Assembly (NCBI RefSeq): GCF_003336225.1
Contig: NZ_QPID01000006.1
Coordinates: 1-64,000, forward strand
Length of the DNA: 64,000 nucleotides
Reading direction: 5' to 3'
DNA from: Corallincola holothuriorum
GTDB taxonomy: Bacteria > Pseudomonadota > Gammaproteobacteria > Enterobacterales > Neiellaceae
Translations under genes and position numbers: made by a program
The notes under the pieces: generated by a model
What the model was told of the DNA's origin: nothing
Seen by the model: only the letters and a program-made list of their open reading frames with translations
Databases searched by the model: none
Shown: one piece after another, positions 26,763 to 34,436 of the stretch
Layout of the letters: each line of letters opens with the position of its first letter
Numbering within the stretch: position 1 is the stretch's first letter

Positions 26763-27296
26763 TTAGTGTCTCATTGCGTGTATCGATAAACGTTCCAGTT
26801 CAAACTGGTTTTGCCCTTTTTGTTCTGCGGCGTTCGTTAATCTTTGTAGTTCAGCGAATAAAGAGTCGATCTCAATATCTGGTGATGGCAGGACGTTCAA
26901 AGCCCCGATGGCAATGTTTACTGGAGCGCCGTTTTCCTCGCTTTGGCTGATCTGCAATTGTTCTAACATAGCAAACAGTCGGTTCAGTACGGTCTCTGTA
27001 CCGGATTCATTGAGATTGAAAAGGCAAAGTGTAAATAACATGGGATCGATTCGGGAAACGATGTCGGTAGCGCGATAAGTGCTGTCTTCAAGTAATCTGG
27101 CTAATTTGTTTAGCAAAAGCTTTTGTTGTGCTTGTGGCGTGTGCGGTAAATGTGGATCAATTAATAAGATGGAAAGTGATTGCTGCTCTCGAAGTTGTCG
27201 TTTCCATTCCCGTTGAAACACCTCTAAGAAGTAGGCTTGGTTATATAAACCTGTAACAACGTCCCTAAATGCACTATTTCGATAGGAAAAAATCAT
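26763..27296 (-). CDS. Degenerate GGDEF-domain protein
   Basis: The 177-residue protein keeps the start of a GGDEF fold (FRDVVTGLYNQAYFLEVFQRE, of which DVVTGLYNQAYF is the substrate-side helix) and LSILLIDPHL, where active enzymes have a metal-binding FDxDxFK-type motif. The place of the GGDEF loop reads SRIDPMLFTLCLF, so the signature is gone and catalysis is not expected. No I-site, membrane segment or sensor domain is visible. It could be a c-di-GMP effector remnant or a structural adaptor. It is convergent with the TonB2-type operon. Confidence 0.68.
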   Translation of the reverse strand: MIFSYRNSAFRDVVTGLYNQAYFLEVFQREWKRQLREQQSLSILLIDPHLPHTPQAQQKLLLNKLARLLEDSTYRATDIVSRIDPMLFTLCLFNLNESGTETVLNRLFAMLEQLQISQSEENGAPVNIAIGALNVLPSPDIEIDSLFAELQRLTNAAEQKGQNQFELERLSIHAMRH

Positions 27297-27373
27297 AACA
27301 ATCGGCTCTGAGTTTTATTATCGTAGTTAGCTCAAGTATAGAACGCAGTCGATGGATAGGTTGGAAGTAAGTG

Positions 27374-29158
27374 ATGCAACGAATTATTTTTATCATAGCC
27401 TTTGTACTTTTTTTATCAGGTTGTGAACCCAAATCTGACATAACTGTTCAGTCCGCTAAATCAGCTGATCAAGCCGTCACAACTTTGGTTGATGGTTACT
27501 TAGATGAAGTGCTAGCGTTAGACCCTTTGTATGCGCCATTCATGGGGGAGTATCAGTATAATGGTGTGCTGGGCAACGATCTTACCGACGCTTATTTACA
27601 TGCTAGGCATGAGTTGAATGCCAGCTATGAAGAAAAGGCCGAAGCGATCCCTAGGGATAAGTTATCTGCGGCACGAAAGTTAACCTTGGATATATTTCTG
27701 TACGATCGCCAAGTCGATCTCGCAGATGAAACGTTTCCACAGCGTTTTATGCCGATTAATCAGTTCTATTCTCGCTACAGCACATTTGTGCAACTTGGCA
27801 GTGGGGAGAGCGCACAACCCTTTACTACAGAAAAAGACTATCGTGATTTTATGGCGCGCATGGCCGGCTTTGAACTTTGGGTTGATGATGTCATCGTCAG
27901 GATGCGAGAAGGGGCCGAGAGTCGCGTTGTGTTGCCGAAGATATTAGTTGAGCGAATGCTTGAGCAGATATCGTCACAACTGGTTACCGATATAGACACC
28001 AGTACTTTTGTACAGCCACTTAAGCAGCTTCCTTCATCGTTGAGCGAAGAACAACAGCAACAGCTCCAGGCGGATTATCGCAAAGCAATTTCTGAACTCG
28101 TGATCCCTTCATTTACTAAGCTCTACCGCTTTTTGAACGATGAATATCTTATGTTAGCGAGAGGCTCTGATGGGATGTGGGATCTGCCGAACGGCGCGAC
28201 CTGGTATCAACATCTGGCCAATCGTCATACAACAACCGAGATGCCAGTGGAAAAGATCCACCATATTGGTTTAGGGGAAGTTGCTCGGATCCGGAATGAG
28301 ATGGAAGCAGTGCGTCAACGAGTAGGGTTTACTGGTGATCTTTCAGCATTCTTGCAGCACCTGGCATCTGACCCAAGTTATTTTTTTAGTGACAAAAGTC
28401 AGCTGATCGCAGGCTATAGTGGCTTAAAAGCGCAAATCAATGCTGTACTCCCTGCCTATTTTGACGTGATGCCTAAGACCGACTATGAAGTTCGGCCCGT
28501 TGAGGCATTCAGAGAGCAGTCTGCAGCGGGAGCCTCTTACGAGCCTGGCTCTCCTGACGGTTCTCGTCCGGGTGTTTTTTATATCAATACATACAATTTG
28601 CAAGCGCAACCTAAGTGGGGGATGACCACCTTATCGTTACACGAAGCTGCCCCTGGGCACCATTTTCAAATCACTATTCAGCAAGAGTTGGACGATCTGC
28701 CTGCCTATCAGAGGTTTAGTAGTGCGACAGCCTTTGTTGAGGGGTGGGCGCTCTATGCGGAATATCTTGGAATGGAGATGGGCCTGTTTAAAGATCCCTA
28801 TCAATACTTTGGAAAGTTGAGCGATGAAATGTTGCGCGCGATGCGCTTGGTTGTCGACACAGGTCTACATGCCAAAGGCTGGAGTCGAGAGCAAGCCATC
28901 CAATATATGCTGGATAATTCCGCCATGGCGAAGTCTGACGTCGTCGCTGAAGTTGAACGCTATATGGCGATCCCAGGCCAAGCCTTATCTTATAAGATTG
29001 GCCAGCTGAAAATCATTGAGCTAAGGGAGAAGGCTGAAGCTGCTTTGGGTGAGCGATTCGAGCTGCGTGAATTCCACAACCAAGTATTGCTCGATGGCAG
29101 TTTGCCGTTGGCAGTACTTGAAGAGAAGGTGGATAATTGGATTAACTCTTTTTCTTGA
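27374..29158 (+). CDS. DUF885-family lipoprotein, probable metallopeptidase
   Basis: The 594-residue protein begins with a lipoprotein signal (IIFIIAFVLFLSGCEP), so it should be anchored through the cysteine at about residue 17. The DUF885 family is related to gluzincin-type peptidases; the motif LSLHEAAPGHHFQITIQQEL carries the HExxxxxH-like zinc-site region, and AFVEGWALYAEYLGMEMG supplies the second conserved glutamate. Other family blocks include RPGVFYINTYNLQ. A role in periplasmic peptide cleavage is likely, but no substrate can be read. GGAAG lies upstream of ATG 27374. Confidence 0.87.
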   Translation: MQRIIFIIAFVLFLSGCEPKSDITVQSAKSADQAVTTLVDGYLDEVLALDPLYAPFMGEYQYNGVLGNDLTDAYLHARHELNASYEEKAEAIPRDKLSAARKLTLDIFLYDRQVDLADETFPQRFMPINQFYSRYSTFVQLGSGESAQPFTTEKDYRDFMARMAGFELWVDDVIVRMREGAESRVVLPKILVERMLEQISSQLVTDIDTSTFVQPLKQLPSSLSEEQQQQLQADYRKAISELVIPSFTKLYRFLNDEYLMLARGSDGMWDLPNGATWYQHLANRHTTTEMPVEKIHHIGLGEVARIRNEMEAVRQRVGFTGDLSAFLQHLASDPSYFFSDKSQLIAGYSGLKAQINAVLPAYFDVMPKTDYEVRPVEAFREQSAAGASYEPGSPDGSRPGVFYINTYNLQAQPKWGMTTLSLHEAAPGHHFQITIQQELDDLPAYQRFSSATAFVEGWALYAEYLGMEMGLFKDPYQYFGKLSDEMLRAMRLVVDTGLHAKGWSREQAIQYMLDNSAMAKSDVVAEVERYMAIPGQALSYKIGQLKIIELREKAEAALGERFELREFHNQVLLDGSLPLAVLEEKVDNWINSFS

Positions 29159-29165
29159 GTTGAAG

Positions 29166-29194
29166 TGGCCGCACTGGTTCAAGTGCGGCCATTT
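29166..29194 (+). terminator. Terminator after the DUF885 gene
   Basis: TGGCCGCACT and AGTGCGGCCA form a 10-bp stem with a six-base loop, followed by TTT. It lies between convergent genes; the T run is short. Confidence 0.75.
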
Positions 29195-29207
29195 ATCTGA
29201 GGTTCAC

Positions 29208-29600
29208 TTAGAGCCAGACTCGTTTGCTACTGGCTGATAATTGGTTGAATTTAGCTTCGCAGATGCCACAACGCTGCTGGGAAGGCTCCTGGAGTAAGCG
29301 TTCTAGGGTAATTGGGCTTTCGCAATCAGAGCAGAGCCCATACAGACCCAGCTCAATTTGCTGCTGTGCGGCCGCAATGCCTTCAAGTTTTCTTCTTATC
29401 TGGAAAGAGGCATCGTCATTGCACTGATAGAGAAAGTCTATCCAGTGGTCGATGCTGTTGGGCTGTTTGATATCGCCATTGGCTGCCAATGCTTGTGATG
29501 AAATGTGCAACGCCTGTGCTTGTTTACACAGGGCATCAGCTTGTTGCGATAGCATATCTTCAAACTTCTCTTGGTGCTGTTTGCTCAAAGGGCTACACAT
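29208..29600 (-). CDS. TraR/DksA-type C4 zinc-finger protein
   Basis: This 130-residue protein has an N-terminal coiled coil and a C-terminal four-cysteine zinc finger, CSDCE...RCGICEAKF, with the flanking GLYGLCSDCE typical of DksA relatives (residues about 85-118). DksA-family proteins insert into the RNA polymerase secondary channel. The acidic DxxDA tip of true DksA is not obvious (QCNDDASFQIRR may be its equivalent), so it may be a paralogue with another role. It is convergent with the DUF885 gene and followed upstream on the same strand by dusC. Confidence 0.85.
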   Translation of the reverse strand: MCSPLSKQHQEKFEDMLSQQADALCKQAQALHISSQALAANGDIKQPNSIDHWIDFLYQCNDDASFQIRRKLEGIAAAQQQIELGLYGLCSDCESPITLERLLQEPSQQRCGICEAKFNQLSASSKRVWL

Positions 29601-29680
29601 GTAAGCTACCGTTTTGACCTAATAAAAATACAAAATGTGATGTAGCTATCATAGGTAACGGCTTGGCTATTTCGGATGAC

Positions 29681-30640
29681 CTAAATCAAATCGCTTGAAT
29701 GCTGCCAAAGAACTCTGACTATTTCTTGATCTGACGTCAATTTGCGGATCCTGTTAAAGGCTTCTTTTGCTTTGGGGTGACGGAGGGCTAATTGCGCCAA
29801 CCATTGCTTAGTTCGATTGGCAAAATAGGCTCTATTGCGTGAACGCATTGTCAGACGGTAGAAGTAACCCAGTTCAATTTTTATTGCTTGCCAATCATCC
29901 GGGGGGATCTTAACGCCTCTATTGGCTCCCTTTATTTGTGCTGCCAAATTGGGCATACGCAGGGCTCCACGACCTAACATGATGTCATCACAACCACTTT
30001 CGTCTCGACACTGGCGGTAATCATCAGGGCTCCAAATGTCACCGTTGGCTATTACCGGTATTTTAAGGTGCGAGCGGATTTTTCCTATGCGTCGCCAGTC
30101 GGCAGGCGGCAGGTAGCCTTGTGCTTTGGTGCGGCCGTGAATGATGAGACTGTTAGCGCCTGCGCCTTCTATCGCCAGCGCATTATCTTCCGCTAGCTGG
30201 CAATCTTCCCACCCTAAGCGAATTTTTACCGACAGTTGACTACTGGAGGGGATAGCAGCTCTAACGCTGGCAACGATACGTTCAATCTGTGCTGTGGATT
30301 GTAAAAGTATTGCGCCTCCGCGGCTTTTATTAACGGTTTTGGCTGGGCAACCAAAATTCAGGTCGATCCCTTGCGACCCTAGTGAAATCGCTCTGGCGGC
30401 GTTTTCTGCTAACAGCTCGGGATCTTGACCCAAGAGCTGTATTCTCACCGGAGTACCGCTCGGTGTCTTGCCCCCTAATGCGAGCTCAGGGCAGTAACGG
30501 CGAAAGACTCTATTCGGTAATAGACCATCAGAAACCCGAACAAACTCCGTCATGCAAAGATCGAAATTACCCCGCCTGGTCAAGAGATCGCGCATGACGT
30601 CATCCATCACGCCTTCCATTGGGGCCAAATATATTTGCAT
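29681..30640 (-). CDS. dusC: tRNA-dihydrouridine(16) synthase DusC
   Basis: DusC reduces uridine 16 in the D-loop of tRNA with FMN and NADPH. The start region MQIYLAPMEGVMDDVMRDLL, then FDLCMTEFVRVSD, and the catalytic-cysteine block GIDLNFGCPAKTVNKSRGGA are all present. IIHGRTKAQGYLPPADW is the next family block, and VIANGDIWSPDD lies near the flavin phosphate. With the ATG at 30640 the protein has 319 residues, close to E. coli DusC; a TTG nine codons upstream is less likely. The DusC type rather than DusA/DusB is supported by the short N terminus and CMTEFVRV. Confidence 0.93.
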   Translation of the reverse strand: MQIYLAPMEGVMDDVMRDLLTRRGNFDLCMTEFVRVSDGLLPNRVFRRYCPELALGGKTPSGTPVRIQLLGQDPELLAENAARAISLGSQGIDLNFGCPAKTVNKSRGGAILLQSTAQIERIVASVRAAIPSSSQLSVKIRLGWEDCQLAEDNALAIEGAGANSLIIHGRTKAQGYLPPADWRRIGKIRSHLKIPVIANGDIWSPDDYRQCRDESGCDDIMLGRGALRMPNLAAQIKGANRGVKIPPDDWQAIKIELGYFYRLTMRSRNRAYFANRTKQWLAQLALRHPKAKEAFNRIRKLTSDQEIVRVLWQHSSDLI

Positions 30641-30734
30641 GGGTAGAAGCCGGCTTCTGTTGTTCAATTCGCAGCAGTTTAATCGCTTGTTTTAGAGGCG
30701 TCACGCGGTTCTACCTTTCTTGTTCTAAACTATG

Positions 30735-30748
30735 TTGATCAAAATCAT
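30735..30748. promoter_or_regulatory. FNR/Anr-like box upstream of the bufferin precursor
   Basis: TTGAT-CAAA-ATCAT differs from the FNR consensus TTGAT-N4-ATCAA at one position. It lies 124 bp upstream of the bufA start in the spacer after dusC. The site is found by eye and its function is untested. Confidence 0.45.
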
Positions 30749-30871
30749 TGAAAAAAAGTGAAATAAAAATCTGGCCGGTAAGGTCTTATCAAATACATCG
30801 GGGCTGTGGCTGAAGCAACGACTCGATATTAACCACAACAAAATTGTTAAATACGTAAAAAGGAAATCGTT

Positions 30872-31258
30872 ATGAACAAGATTAAGAAAACTAGCGTTGC
30901 AGCAGCTCTGGGTGCGGTTGTTATTGGTTCATTAGCCGCTCTGCCGGCACATGCTGAAGCAAATCCATTTGCGGTGCAGGATCTGGTCGCTGGTTATCAA
31001 CTTGATGGCGCTGAAGGTAAGTGCGGCGAAGGCAAGTGTGGTGAAGGTAAGAAATCAGCCAAAGAAGGTAAGTGCGGCGAAGGTAAATGCGGTGGCGAAA
31101 AGAAAGCTGCCAAAGAAGGTAAGTGCGGCGAAGGTAAATGCGGTGGCGAAAAGAAAGCCGCTAAAGAAGGCAAGTGCGGCGAAGGTAAATGTGGTGGCGA
31201 AAAGAAAGCTGCCAAAGAAGGTAAATGCGGCGAAGGCAAATGTGGTGGTGCTAAGTAA
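30872..31258 (+). CDS. bufA: Bufferin-type RiPP precursor with ten EGKCG motifs (BufA/HvfA-like)
   Basis: The 128-residue precursor has a Sec signal peptide (VAAALGAVVIGSLAALPAHA, cleavage probably after residue 28), a short spacer, and five tandem 17-residue units of the form EGKCGEGKCGGEKKAAK. Ten cysteines result, each inside EGKCG. Bufferins are copper-binding natural products whose EGKCG cysteines are oxidised by a DUF692 enzyme to thiooxazole-type heterocycles. The modifying enzyme and partner follow directly, which makes the call firm. AAGGAAA precedes the start. The mature product should be periplasmic or outside the inner membrane, where it would buffer metal. Ten motifs are more than I recall in typical members. 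Confidence 0.93.
   Translation: MNKIKKTSVAAALGAVVIGSLAALPAHAEANPFAVQDLVAGYQLDGAEGKCGEGKCGEGKKSAKEGKCGEGKCGGEKKAAKEGKCGEGKCGGEKKAAKEGKCGEGKCGGEKKAAKEGKCGEGKCGGAK
31013..31255 (+). repeat. Five tandem 51-bp repeats in the bufferin precursor
   Basis: Near-identical 51-bp units encode the EGKCGEGKCG-Lys/Ala-rich block; the fifth is shortened to 39 bp. Units differ mainly in synonymous third positions (GGT/GGC, AAA/AAG, GCT/GCC), so the amino-acid repeat is conserved while DNA drifts. Confidence 0.95.
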
Positions 31259-31290
31259 CTACTAATTTGCTGGTGGAAACGCCATGGCAT

Positions 31291-31312
31291 ACAGCCAGCA
31301 GCAGCTGGCTGT
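31291..31312 (+). promoter_or_regulatory. Hairpin between bufA and bufB
   Basis: ACAGCCAGC and GCTGGCTGT form a perfect 9-bp stem with an AGCA loop, 33 bp after the precursor stop and 38 bp before the enzyme start. GTTGTTTCTGG follows, too weak a T run for a firm terminator. It may be a partial attenuator or an mRNA-stabilising element that lets the precursor outnumber its enzymes. Confidence 0.6.
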
Positions 31313-31349
31313 AGTTGTTTCTGGGCATTGAGAAGTTCGGGGTAGTAAG

Positions 31350-32198
31350 ATGAAGCCTGTTGACGAAATTAAAGGCGCCGGCTTAGGGCTGCGCAGAGAA
31401 ATGCTGGATGATGCACTCGCTAAGTCAGCCAATGAGGTCGATTTTTGGGAAGTCGCTCCAGAAAACTGGATGCGATTGGGTGGTAAATTCGGCAAGCAAT
31501 TTCGTCAGTTAACTGAGTGTCATCAGTTTTTATGTCATGGGTTGAGTTTGTCGATTGGTGCGCCACAGCCGTTGGACTTGGAGTTTGTTCGCCAGGTCAA
31601 AGCTTTTTTGGATGCACACCAAATTTCTTTGTATTCAGAACATCTCAGCTACTGCTCCGGTTACGGCCATCTTTATGACTTGCTTCCAATACCGTTCACA
31701 GAAGAAGCCGCACTCTATGTCGCGGATCGTGTAAAACAGGTGCAAGAGATATTAGAGCGCCCATTGGTTCTCGAAAATGTCTCTTATTATGCCGCGCCCG
31801 GCCAGGAGATTAATGAGCTCGATTTTATCAATCGAGTATTGGAAGAAGCGGACTGTGAGTTACTGTTAGATGTTAATAACATCTATGTGAATTCAGTTAA
31901 TCATGGCTATGATCCGGTCACTTTTTTGCGCGGACTGCCGAGCAAACGGATCCGCTATATTCATGTCGCCGGGCACTATAACGAAGCCGATGATTTAATC
32001 GTTGATACCCATGGGGCGGACGTGATTGACCCGGTCTGGAATTTATTAAAGGAGGCGTATCGATTTCATGGGGTACTTCCGACTTTATTAGAAAGGGATT
32101 TTAACTTACCGCCGATGAAAGAGTTGCTGCTAGAGGTTGATAAGATCCGCCAGATCCAGCAGAGCATCGCTGTTGAGCCTGAGGTGTTGATAGCATGA
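31350..32198 (+). CDS. bufB: DUF692 multinuclear iron oxidase (MNIO) for bufferin maturation
   Basis: MNIO enzymes use a two- or three-iron centre and oxygen to remodel cysteines in RiPP precursors. This 282-residue TIM-barrel protein shows the family blocks in order: IKGAGLGLRREMLDD, EVAPENWM, CHGLSLSIGAP, YSEHLSY, VLENVSYYAAPG, LLLDVNNIYVNSVNHGYDP and RYIHVAGHYNE with DTHGADVIDPVW. The His, Glu, Asp and Asn in these blocks are the expected iron ligands. It overlaps bufC by four bases. Its substrate should be the ten-EGKCG precursor encoded just upstream. Confidence 0.94.
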   Translation: MKPVDEIKGAGLGLRREMLDDALAKSANEVDFWEVAPENWMRLGGKFGKQFRQLTECHQFLCHGLSLSIGAPQPLDLEFVRQVKAFLDAHQISLYSEHLSYCSGYGHLYDLLPIPFTEEAALYVADRVKQVQEILERPLVLENVSYYAAPGQEINELDFINRVLEEADCELLLDVNNIYVNSVNHGYDPVTFLRGLPSKRIRYIHVAGHYNEADDLIVDTHGADVIDPVWNLLKEAYRFHGVLPTLLERDFNLPPMKELLLEVDKIRQIQQSIAVEPEVLIA

Positions 32199-32950
32199 GA
32201 TCATTTCAGGTCATTCAATATGAGTTGACTGAGCATATTCGTCAGCCACTTGATAACAAGCCTCCTAGCGGTATCGAAGAGCGTCGACTGAAGGTATACC
32301 GGGAACTATTTTTTAATAATGTCAAAGGCTTCATTGATTCAGCATTCCCTGTGCTTCATTCGCTTTATCATGAGGATGAGTGGCTCGTATTGGTGCGTCA
32401 GTTTTTTGCCTGCCATGATTGCCGATCTCCCATTTTTCTCGATATCTCCAATGAATTCGTGACCTTTCTTGCTGATGAATATCAGCTTGGAGATGCCGAC
32501 CCGACATTTATGCGCGAGTTGGCCCATTACGAATGGGTCGAGCTTGCTGTGTCTGCTGCATTAGATACTGAGTCGGACGGATTTGTTGCTACCGCCCCGG
32601 AAACCTCTGAGCGACTAATGTTGGCTAATACCGCGATGGTGGTCAGCTACCAGTACCCTGTGCACCATATTAGTGTTGAGTTCCAGCCCGCAGCTGTGGG
32701 GGAACAGCCAACCTATTTAGCGGTGTATCGCGATCGTCAGGATGAGGTGTGTTTTCTAGAACTTAATGCGATGACTGCTCAGTTATTGCAAATGTTGAGT
32801 GAAACACCGGGTGGCACTATTACGACGTTAGCTGAACAGCTAATTGCTGTTGCTCCTCAGTTCAATATTGAGCAGTTAACAGGTGGAGTTGCGCAGATAG
32901 TTGCTCAGTTATCGCAGCGTGGAATTATTCGTCATTTTCATTCTGACTAA
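32195..32950 (+). CDS. bufC: DUF2063 partner protein for the MNIO enzyme (BufC/HvfC-like)
   Basis: This 251-residue protein has the DUF2063 N-terminal domain (ERRLKVYRELFFNNVKGFID, then AFPVLHSLYHEDEWLVLVRQ) once described as putative DNA-binding, and a C-terminal HvfC-like half (AVYRDRQDEVCFLELNAMTA). In bufferin systems the partner binds the precursor leader and presents it to the DUF692 enzyme, so a RiPP-recognition role is expected. It is translationally coupled to bufB (ATGA overlap). The usual extra DoxX-like membrane gene is not seen downstream. Confidence 0.9.
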   Translation: MRSFQVIQYELTEHIRQPLDNKPPSGIEERRLKVYRELFFNNVKGFIDSAFPVLHSLYHEDEWLVLVRQFFACHDCRSPIFLDISNEFVTFLADEYQLGDADPTFMRELAHYEWVELAVSAALDTESDGFVATAPETSERLMLANTAMVVSYQYPVHHISVEFQPAAVGEQPTYLAVYRDRQDEVCFLELNAMTAQLLQMLSETPGGTITTLAEQLIAVAPQFNIEQLTGGVAQIVAQLSQRGIIRHFHSD

Positions 32951-32994
32951 TGCTTGTGACCGAGTGGCTTTTTCAGTAGCATGCGCGCTTTGTT

Positions 32995-33008
32995 TTGATC
33001 TAGATCAA
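32995..33008. promoter_or_regulatory. Perfect FNR/Anr-type palindrome
   Basis: TTGATCTAGATCAA matches the FNR/Anr consensus TTGAT-N4-ATCAA completely and is a full palindrome. TTGTGA (32954-32959) and TAGCAT (32977-32982), 17 bases apart, could be a promoter whose start would lie just before the site, so binding there would repress. Binding by the host FNR-type regulator is inferred. Confidence 0.6.
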
Positions 33009-33022
33009 TTTGATGGTGTCGT

Positions 33023-33139
33023 ATGTCTGAGCAACCGTTTAAAGAACCCTTTAATTTTGCCTATTTTTTGGGCTTTTTAGCTGTCCTGTTAATCCCTACC
33101 TTACCTGCCACTTTGACGTGGTTTAAGCTCGTAGGTTAA
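33023..33139 (+). CDS. Putative 38-residue membrane microprotein
   Basis: An ATG-started frame encodes a charged N terminus (MSEQPFKEPFNF) followed by a hydrophobic segment, FLGFLAVLLIPTLPATLTWF, and ends KLVG. This is what a single-pass small membrane protein looks like. It begins 14 bp after the perfect FNR-type palindrome and 72 bp after the bufC stop. The ribosome-binding site is weak (GATGGTG). I do not recognise the protein; a noncoding reading remains possible. Confidence 0.5.
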   Translation: MSEQPFKEPFNFAYFLGFLAVLLIPTLPATLTWFKLVG

Positions 33140-33422
33140 ACACTGTCGAGGCTTTCACAACGGTGTTAGCCTTTCCCTTTGCTGTGCCTTCCTATATTCC
33201 TCTTGCTAGTTATTTTTAGCTTCTTTTTGATGAAACTTATCTGTTCAGGGATAGGTCATACCAAGTAGTCAATGTCGATCTGTACCGATGTATTGACGTA
33301 ATTTATCGATTTTGTGATGGCTGTTTTACGTTGTTGCGGCATAGAGGCTAGCGATTAGAGGTGTTTTCTCTATAATGCCCCGCGATCGCCGCTCGTAGTC
33401 ACCAGATAAGGACGTGAGGCAA

Positions 33423-33788
33423 ATGGAACAAACAGTATTGTTAGTGGATGACAACATTAAAGTGCGTAAGGCCTTAGCCTTGCAGCTTCAAATGCTCGGT
33501 GTCTATATTGAACAAGCCGGTGATGGCTTGAGTGCATTAACTTATGCACGAAAACGTAGCTTTGCGGCTGTGGTTATCGATCAACGTATGCCTATTATGG
33601 ATGGTATGACGTTGGCGAAAAACATTCGTCGACTTCCTGCCTACAGTAATACCCCTATTCTGTTGTTGAGCACGGATAGCCATTGCGAATATGATCGCCA
33701 GATAGTTGATGGCGTCCTATCCAAACCGATAAACGGTGACCTATTGCTGGAAACAATAAAGCAGTGCCACCGCTCGATGGCTGCCTAA
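33423..33788 (+). CDS. Single-domain response regulator (receiver only)
   Basis: The 121-residue protein is a lone receiver domain with no output domain. VLLVDDN carries the acidic pair, VVIDQRMPIMDG the phospho-accepting aspartate (about residue 54), LLLSTDS the switch serine/threonine position, and VLSKPI the conserved lysine. It may act as a CheY-like or phosphorelay protein. The ATG at 33423 is taken with GAGG upstream; a GTG at 33414 is possible. A TATAAT at 33371-33376 is a likely -10 box. It is followed by apt with a 97-bp gap and has no kinase neighbour. Confidence 0.87.
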   Translation: MEQTVLLVDDNIKVRKALALQLQMLGVYIEQAGDGLSALTYARKRSFAAVVIDQRMPIMDGMTLAKNIRRLPAYSNTPILLLSTDSHCEYDRQIVDGVLSKPINGDLLLETIKQCHRSMAA

Positions 33789-33885
33789 ATCTCCCTTCTG
33801 TGATGCAAGCCTGCGTGTGGCTTTTTCTGCATAGTGACGTTCTATGGTAATCTTTGTTCCAATGTTTTCCTAACAACAGATTTCC

Positions 33886-34431
33886 ATGGATCCGCAGAAC
33901 CTCGCCACTATTCGTAACAATATTAAAACCATTCCAGATTACCCCAAGCCGGGGATCCAGTTTAGGGATGTCACCTCACTGATCGAGCACGGAGAGGCGT
34001 TTTCTCTGGCCATCTCTCTGTTAACTGAGCCCTTTAAAAATACGGGTATCACCAAAGTTGTCGGTACCGAGGCTAGAGGTTTTATCTTTGGTGCTCCTGT
34101 CGCTCTTGCGCTAGGGGTTGGCTTTGTGCCGGTAAGAAAACCAAATAAGCTACCTCGCGAGACGATTGATGAGACCTATGAGCTCGAATACGGTATGGAC
34201 ACGTTGGAATTACACGTTGATGCCATTGAGCCAGGTGACAAAGTGCTGTTAGTTGACGACTTACTGGCGACAGGCGGCACCATTGAGGCCACGGCTAAGC
34301 TGGTTCGTCGTATGGGGGGAGAGGTTGTTGGTGCGAGTTTTGTTATCTCTTTGCCTGATATCGGTGGCGAGCAACGTTTAGTCGAGCACGGAATTGAGTG
34401 TCACTATCTATGTCAGTTTGAGGGTGATTAA
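33886..34431 (+). CDS. apt: Adenine phosphoribosyltransferase
   Basis: Apt salvages adenine to AMP with phosphoribosyl pyrophosphate. The 181-residue protein shows [15 protein letters not shown] at the N terminus, [18 protein letters not shown], and the PRPP-binding loop [20 protein letters not shown] (about residues 122-141). It lies five bases upstream of dnaX, the arrangement also seen in E. coli, where apt-dnaX-ybaB-recR are linked. Confidence 0.96.
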   Translation: MDPQNLATIRNNIKTIPDYPKPGIQFRDVTSLIEHGEAFSLAISLLTEPFKNTGITKVVGTEARGFIFGAPVALALGVGFVPVRKPNKLPRETIDETYELEYGMDTLELHVDAIEPGDKVLLVDDLLATGGTIEATAKLVRRMGGEVVGASFVISLPDIGGEQRLVEHGIECHYLCQFEGD

Positions 34432-34436
34432 CACAG

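Noticed and set aside
31013-31255. Tandem repeats considered as a CRISPR array
   Set aside because: The units are directly adjacent, in coding frame, with no unique spacers and no cas genes nearby.
30951-31265. Second plus-strand frame through the repeats, rich in Lys/Ala/Val
   Set aside because: It is the +1 shadow of the precursor; it lacks a ribosome-binding site and family similarity.
30997-31290. Long minus-strand frame through the bufferin repeats, rich in Pro/His/Leu
   Set aside because: It is the reverse reading of the 51-bp repeats. The plus-strand frame has a signal peptide, a ribosome-binding site and matching maturation enzymes.
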